A stretch of DNA of 24,596 bases. Source: JALYUA01 sp038239305. GTDB taxonomy: Bacteria > Acidobacteriota > Thermoanaerobaculia > UBA5066 > Gp7-AA6. The translations under genes and the position numbers were made by a program. The notes under the pieces were generated by a model. It saw nothing but the letters and a program-made list of their open reading frames with translations, was not told the DNA's origin and ran no database searches. This document shows positions 21,752 to 24,596 of the stretch, piece after piece. The stretch is taken from the NCBI GenBank assembly GCA_038239305.1, contig JBBSEW010000061.1, forward strand, positions 1 through 24,596, written 5' to 3'. Each line of letters begins with the position of its first letter. The first letter of the stretch is position 1.

Positions 21752-21793
21752 TCGATTGATCGCGAGATCATGAGATCGCGAGATCGCGAGATT
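21752..21793. repeat. 42-bp dispersed repeat, copy 2
   Basis: Identical over 42 bp to 13616-13657 in the same orientation. The left flank here is CGATCGC-rich rather than ATTTCGAT. Confidence 0.9.
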
Positions 21794-21865
21794 CGAACTT
21801 GCACACAGCAGCAAGACTCCCACACCGATCGTCCGATCTCGCGATCGTTTCTTCCGCCCGCGGTC

Positions 21866-21871
21866 TACAAT
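21866..21871 (+). promoter_or_regulatory. -10 TACAAT of the chalcone-isomerase-like gene
   Basis: TACAAT ends 7 nt before ATG 21879, so the predicted +1 falls on or next to the start codon. Confidence 0.5.
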
Positions 21872-21878
21872 TGCCGCC

Positions 21879-22436
21879 ATGAAACACCGCATGGCACTGT
21901 CGTCTGTTGCACTGCTGTCCATCGCTCTTGTCTCACTCGCGGGCGAAGTGGCGGGCGTCTCGATGCCGACCACGGCAACCCTCGAGGGGAAAACTCTCCG
22001 GCTGAACGGGATGGGCCTCCGGACGAAAGTCATCTTCAAGGTCTATGTCGCGGGTCTCTATCTCGAGAACCCGTCGAAGGACGCCGGGTCGGTCGTCTCC
22101 TCCGATCAGGTCAAGTCGATGCGGCTCGCGATCCTGCGCAGCCTGAAGGGTTCACAGGTCACCGAAGCGATCGAGGAGGGTTTTGAGAAGAACTCGAAGC
22201 CGCAGATGGCCGCATTGAAGCCGCGTCTCGCGAAGCTCGGGACTCTCATCCCGAACGTCGAGAAGGGCGACGACGTCCTCCTGACCTACGTCCCGGGCAA
22301 GGGCACGGTCGTCACGGTCAAGGGCGCCGAAAAGGGCGTGATCGAGGGGAAGGATTTCGCCGACGCGCTCCTGTCCGTCTGGCTGGGGAGCAATCCGGTG
22401 CAGGAGGATCTGAAGAAGGAGCTGCTGGGGGGGTAA
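21879..22436 (+). CDS. Exported chalcone-isomerase-like protein
   Basis: 185 residues. A signal peptide (MKHRMALSSVALLSIALVSLAGEVAG) leads to a domain matching the bacterial chalcone-isomerase-like family (PF16036-type). Visible blocks are LRLNGMGLRTKVIFKVYVAGLYLENPSKD, MRLAILRSLKGSQVTEAIEEGFEKN and DVLLTYVPGKGTVVTVKG. Bacterial members are periplasmic or lipoprotein-like and probably not true isomerases; some may bind fatty acids or act in envelope stress, which is inference from fold. The start is well supported by the signal peptide and the TACAAT 7 nt upstream. It is convergent with the oxidoreductase gene across a heptamer array. Confidence 0.88.
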   Translation: MKHRMALSSVALLSIALVSLAGEVAGVSMPTTATLEGKTLRLNGMGLRTKVIFKVYVAGLYLENPSKDAGSVVSSDQVKSMRLAILRSLKGSQVTEAIEEGFEKNSKPQMAALKPRLAKLGTLIPNVEKGDDVLLTYVPGKGTVVTVKGAEKGVIEGKDFADALLSVWLGSNPVQEDLKKELLGG

Positions 22437-22446
22437 GGAGGACTTG

Positions 22447-22507
22447 CAGCCGTTGGCGGTTGTCCGCTATCGGTTGTCGTTCTGAGTTCTGAGTTCTGAG
22501 TTCTGAG
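22447..22507. repeat. Heptamer array TTCTGAG at a convergent junction
   Basis: Four perfect tandem TTCTGAG units (22480-22507), preceded by looser GGTTGTC-type units (22447-22479) that are the reverse complement of the GACAACC vocabulary at 9325-9466. Confidence 0.9.
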
Positions 22508-22571
22508 CGGTGACTCCAGGCTTGGTCGGGTTCTACCGCAGGACACATGGCTCATGCTCAAACCCAACCCC

Positions 22572-23858
22572 TCACGCCGCCTTCTTCTTCTCCTCCGGCT
22601 TCGGTCCCAGTCCGATTTTCCGGCGGAACCGGTCGATGTTGACTCCGAGAAACATCAGCGACATCCAGAGCTTCGACGCGATCGAGACGCGCTCGACTCC
22701 TCCCGCGAGAACGGTCGTAACGGCCGCGCGGATCTTGTCGAATGGCGCTTCCGAGCAGAACGCCTCGAAGAAGATCGGATCGTAGAAAGCATCGACGAAC
22801 CGGCGGAAGCGTCGGACGAGCGTGCGCGCGGTTTTTTCGTACCCCCGGAGATCCGAGGCGTCAACGCGGCCCCTGGCGGTGAGCGCGCGGTCGATGACCC
22901 CCGCGGCCCTCTCTCCCATGGCCATCGCGAGGAACACTCCGGTCGAGAAGACCGGATCGAGAAAGCTCGCCGCGTCCCCCACGAGCACCCAGCCGTCGCC
23001 GGCCAGCCGGGCAGAGGTCGCCGAGTAGTCCGAGATGCCGTGCGCTTTCGAAATCCGCCGTCCGGGCCCGAGAACGTCGACCATGCGTTTCGAGTCCGAC
23101 AGGATGCGCTCGAACTTCTGCTCGAGGGATTCGCCTTCGATGGCGCGGATTTTTTTCGGCTCGAAGACCGCCCCGACGCTCGCGGTGCCGTCGGAGAACG
23201 GGATGATCCAGTACCAGACGTCGTTCTCGACGGGCAGGAGAATGTCACCGGCGGCCTGCCCATCGGCCCGCGGGACTCCTTCGTAATGCGCGAACAGCGC
23301 CGACCGCTTCAGCTTCGCGTCGAACGATCGCGTCCCCAATTTTCGCGAGAGGAACGCGGTCTGGCCGCTCGCATCCACGATGATGCGGCCGCGGAGCTCC
23401 TCGGAGCCGCCGTCTGCGTCCGCGGTCGCTACGCCGACGGCCCTTCCGTTCTCGAAGAGCACGTCGCGGACGGAGATCCCCTCGCGCACTTCGGCGCCCT
23501 GCGATTGGCTGTGGCGGAGGAGGATCTCGTCGAATTCGGCGCGCTTCACCTGGTACGCCATCGGATGGCTCTCGTCGATGGCGTCGCGAAAAACGACGGG
23601 TCGCACTCCGCCCGTGTCCTCGTTCCATATGAAGGCTCCGTACTTTTCCTGGAAGCCCGCGCGGCGCACTTTTTCGAGCACCCCGATGCGCTCCAGGATC
23701 GGCAGGCTGTACGGCAGGAGGGACTCGCCGACGTGGAATCGCGGGAACCGTTCCTTCTCGAGGACGAGCACCCGGTGCCCCGCTCTCGCGAGAACGGTTG
23801 CGGTGGTGGATCCGGCTGGCCCGCCTCCGATTACGATCGCGTCGTAAGATTCCCGCAT
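22572..23858 (-). CDS. FAD-dependent oxidoreductase of the flavin-dependent halogenase-like family
   Basis: 428 residues. An N-terminal Rossmann motif VIGGGPAGSTTA binds FAD; a second FAD site is GWVLVGDAASFLDP. It carries signatures reported for flavin-dependent halogenases: W215-Y-W-I-I-P220 fits WxWxIP, and FLDPVFSTG fits FxxPxxSxG. FHVGESLLP and GFQEKYGAFIW, with K72 at the position of the catalytic lysine in phenol/pyrrole-type halogenases, also match. The C-terminus (VDAFYDPIFFEAF, then a basic tail) may sit near the membrane. These motifs also occur in homologues never shown to halogenate, so the reaction (halogenation, or reduction as in geranylgeranyl reductases) is open. No carrier protein or separate flavin reductase is nearby. 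The ABC gene is divergent, with overlapping 5' ends. Confidence 0.88.
   Translation of the reverse strand: MRESYDAIVIGGGPAGSTTATVLARAGHRVLVLEKERFPRFHVGESLLPYSLPILERIGVLEKVRRAGFQEKYGAFIWNEDTGGVRPVVFRDAIDESHPMAYQVKRAEFDEILLRHSQSQGAEVREGISVRDVLFENGRAVGVATADADGGSEELRGRIIVDASGQTAFLSRKLGTRSFDAKLKRSALFAHYEGVPRADGQAAGDILLPVENDVWYWIIPFSDGTASVGAVFEPKKIRAIEGESLEQKFERILSDSKRMVDVLGPGRRISKAHGISDYSATSARLAGDGWVLVGDAASFLDPVFSTGVFLAMAMGERAAGVIDRALTARGRVDASDLRGYEKTARTLVRRFRRFVDAFYDPIFFEAFCSEAPFDKIRAAVTTVLAGGVERVSIASKLWMSLMFLGVNIDRFRRKIGLGPKPEEKKKAA
23845..23850 (+). promoter_or_regulatory. -10-like hexamer TAAGAT of the ABC gene
   Basis: TAAGAT ends 6 nt before the ATC at 23857, the spacing seen at other genes here. 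It lies inside the first codons of the divergent oxidoreductase gene. Confidence 0.3.
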
Positions 23859-24596
23859 CAGCGCATCTTCTCAGAACTCGCCGCCTTCGGTCGAATTCTC
23901 GAACGTCCGTAAGGCCTTCTCGTCCGGACGCCCGGTCCTGGACGGATTTTCCCTGTCCGTCGGCGCCGGCGAGACCGTCGCGCTCCTCGGGCCGTCGGGC
24001 AGCGGAAAAACCACGGCGTTGAAGCTGGTGAACCGATTGCTCGGCGCGGATTCCGGAACCGTCCGCGTCCTCGGCCGCGACGTGGCTGCCGAGGATCCCG
24101 TGCTCCTGCGCCGCCGTATCGGATACGTCATCCAGGAGGGCGGACTCCTGCCGCACTGGACGATCGAAGAGAACGTCGCCACCGTGCCGCGTCTGCTCGA
24201 GTGGGACGTCGCGCGCCGGCGGGCTCGCGCCGCGGAAATGCTCGCGATGGTGAACCTCCCCGCGGCGGATTTCGCCGCCCGGCGGCCGCGCGAGCTTTCC
24301 GGCGGCCAGCGGCAGCGGGTGGGTGTGGCGCGGGCCCTGGCCGCCGATCCGGTTCTGGTCCTGATGGACGAGCCCTTCGGCGCTCTCGATCCCATCGCCC
24401 GCCGCGCTCTGCAGGCCGAGTTTCTCGCGTGGAAGAAGCAGCTCGGCAAACCGGTGCTGTTCGTCACGCACGATCTAGCGGAAGCGTTCCGCCTGGCCGA
24501 TCGCGTGGCGATCCTGAACCAGGGGCGCCTCGTGCAGGTCGGGACGCCGCGCGAGATCCGCGACTCCCCGGCCGATGACTTCGTCCGGGCTTTCAC
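23857..24596 (+). CDS. ABC transporter ATP-binding protein, osmoprotectant (OpuCA/ProV)-like, 3' end off the window
   Basis: About 246 codons are in the window. The protein should energise import of glycine betaine, choline or a similar solute from the inner face of the membrane. Visible motifs are Walker A GPSGSGKT (45-52), Q-loop YVIQEGGLLPHWTIEENVATVP, signature LSGGQRQR, Walker B VLVLMDEPFGALDP and the H-loop VTHD. The GLLPHWTIEENV block is characteristic of the OpuCA/ProV group. The frame opens after a TAA at 23845, yet it contains no ATG, GTG or TTG before the first strand (VEFSNVRKAF). ATC 23857 is the best placed candidate start, 6 nt after TAAGAT. A sequencing or assembly frameshift is the alternative. 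The permease and binding protein would lie to the right. Confidence 0.85.
   Translation, partial: MSASSQNSPPSVEFSNVRKAFSSGRPVLDGFSLSVGAGETVALLGPSGSGKTTALKLVNRLLGADSGTVRVLGRDVAAEDPVLLRRRIGYVIQEGGLLPHWTIEENVATVPRLLEWDVARRRARAAEMLAMVNLPAADFAARRPRELSGGQRQRVGVARALAADPVLVLMDEPFGALDPIARRALQAEFLAWKKQLGKPVLFVTHDLAEAFRLADRVAILNQGRLVQVGTPREIRDSPADDFVRAF

Larger units (their letters stand above)
21548..21878. other. 331-bp repeat-rich intergenic region
   Basis: No gene. It contains heptamers (21552-21580), a 17-bp direct repeat (21613-21629 and 21650-21666, CGATCACCCGATTCCCC), a REP-like hairpin (21675-21695), the second copy of the 42-bp repeat (21752-21793) and the -10 of the next gene (21866-21871). 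Confidence 0.8.

Noticed and set aside
22554..23912. 452-codon plus-strand open frame antisense to the oxidoreductase
   Set aside because: Shadow of a clear FAD protein; contains no domain.

Overview
This window looks like a chromosomal segment of a high-GC bacterium. The best guess is a member of the Acidobacteriota, possibly near Thermoanaerobaculia. The clues are an SSDF-type ECF sigma factor overlapping a Ser/Thr kinase gene, a large secreted beta-helix protein ending in Cys-containing SLH-like modules (GCGGG.YCPNS..TRAQMA), a TIGR03960/DUF2344 radical SAM fusion, and Smr and CDGSH small proteins. The assignment is inference from memory of protein families. I found no rRNA, tRNA, CRISPR array, transposase, integrase or phage gene.

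Layout. 1-2289 (-): 5' part of a secreted parallel beta-helix protein whose C-terminus lies off the left edge. 2429-5706 (+): promoter, ECF sigma factor and a membrane Ser/Thr kinase with a TPR-like tail. 5743-10657 (-): a Cys-less PTPS/QueD-family enzyme, a wrecked second copy of the beta-helix family, the radical SAM-DUF2344 protein and threonine synthase. 10791-13518 (+): a small unknown protein, RlmN, and a PAS-GGDEF cyclase. 13727-14710 (-): an alpha/beta hydrolase. 14853-15936 (+): a possible leader ORF, an OsmC protein and an Smr protein. 16123-19320 (-): a small Cys-rich protein, a membrane GGDEF cyclase, an unknown secreted protein and a CDGSH protein. 19459-22436 (+): a HExxH metallopeptidase coupled to an ATP-grasp ligase, then a chalcone-isomerase-like secreted protein. 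22572-23858 (-): a flavin-halogenase-like oxidoreductase. 23857-24596 (+): the 5' part of an osmoprotectant-type ABC ATPase.

Two themes cut across the genes. First, arrays of 7- or 8-bp tandem units with changing unit sequence fill the intergenic DNA. All four tail-to-tail gene junctions carry one, two further arrays lie between co-directional genes, and none lies between divergent genes. No classical hairpin-plus-T-tract terminator was found. Second, at least a dozen genes have a -10-like hexamer (mostly TAnnnT) ending only 6-14 nt before the chosen start codon, which predicts leaderless or nearly leaderless transcripts. These sites helped choose several starts, including an unusual ATC start for the ABC gene.

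The most promising candidate for an undescribed system is the tightly coupled metallopeptidase/ATP-grasp pair at 19459-21547, which could be an amide-bond making and breaking pair. The remaining genes are mostly housekeeping (RlmN, threonine synthase, pterin enzyme), signalling (kinase and two cyclases) or stress and redox functions (OsmC, CDGSH).
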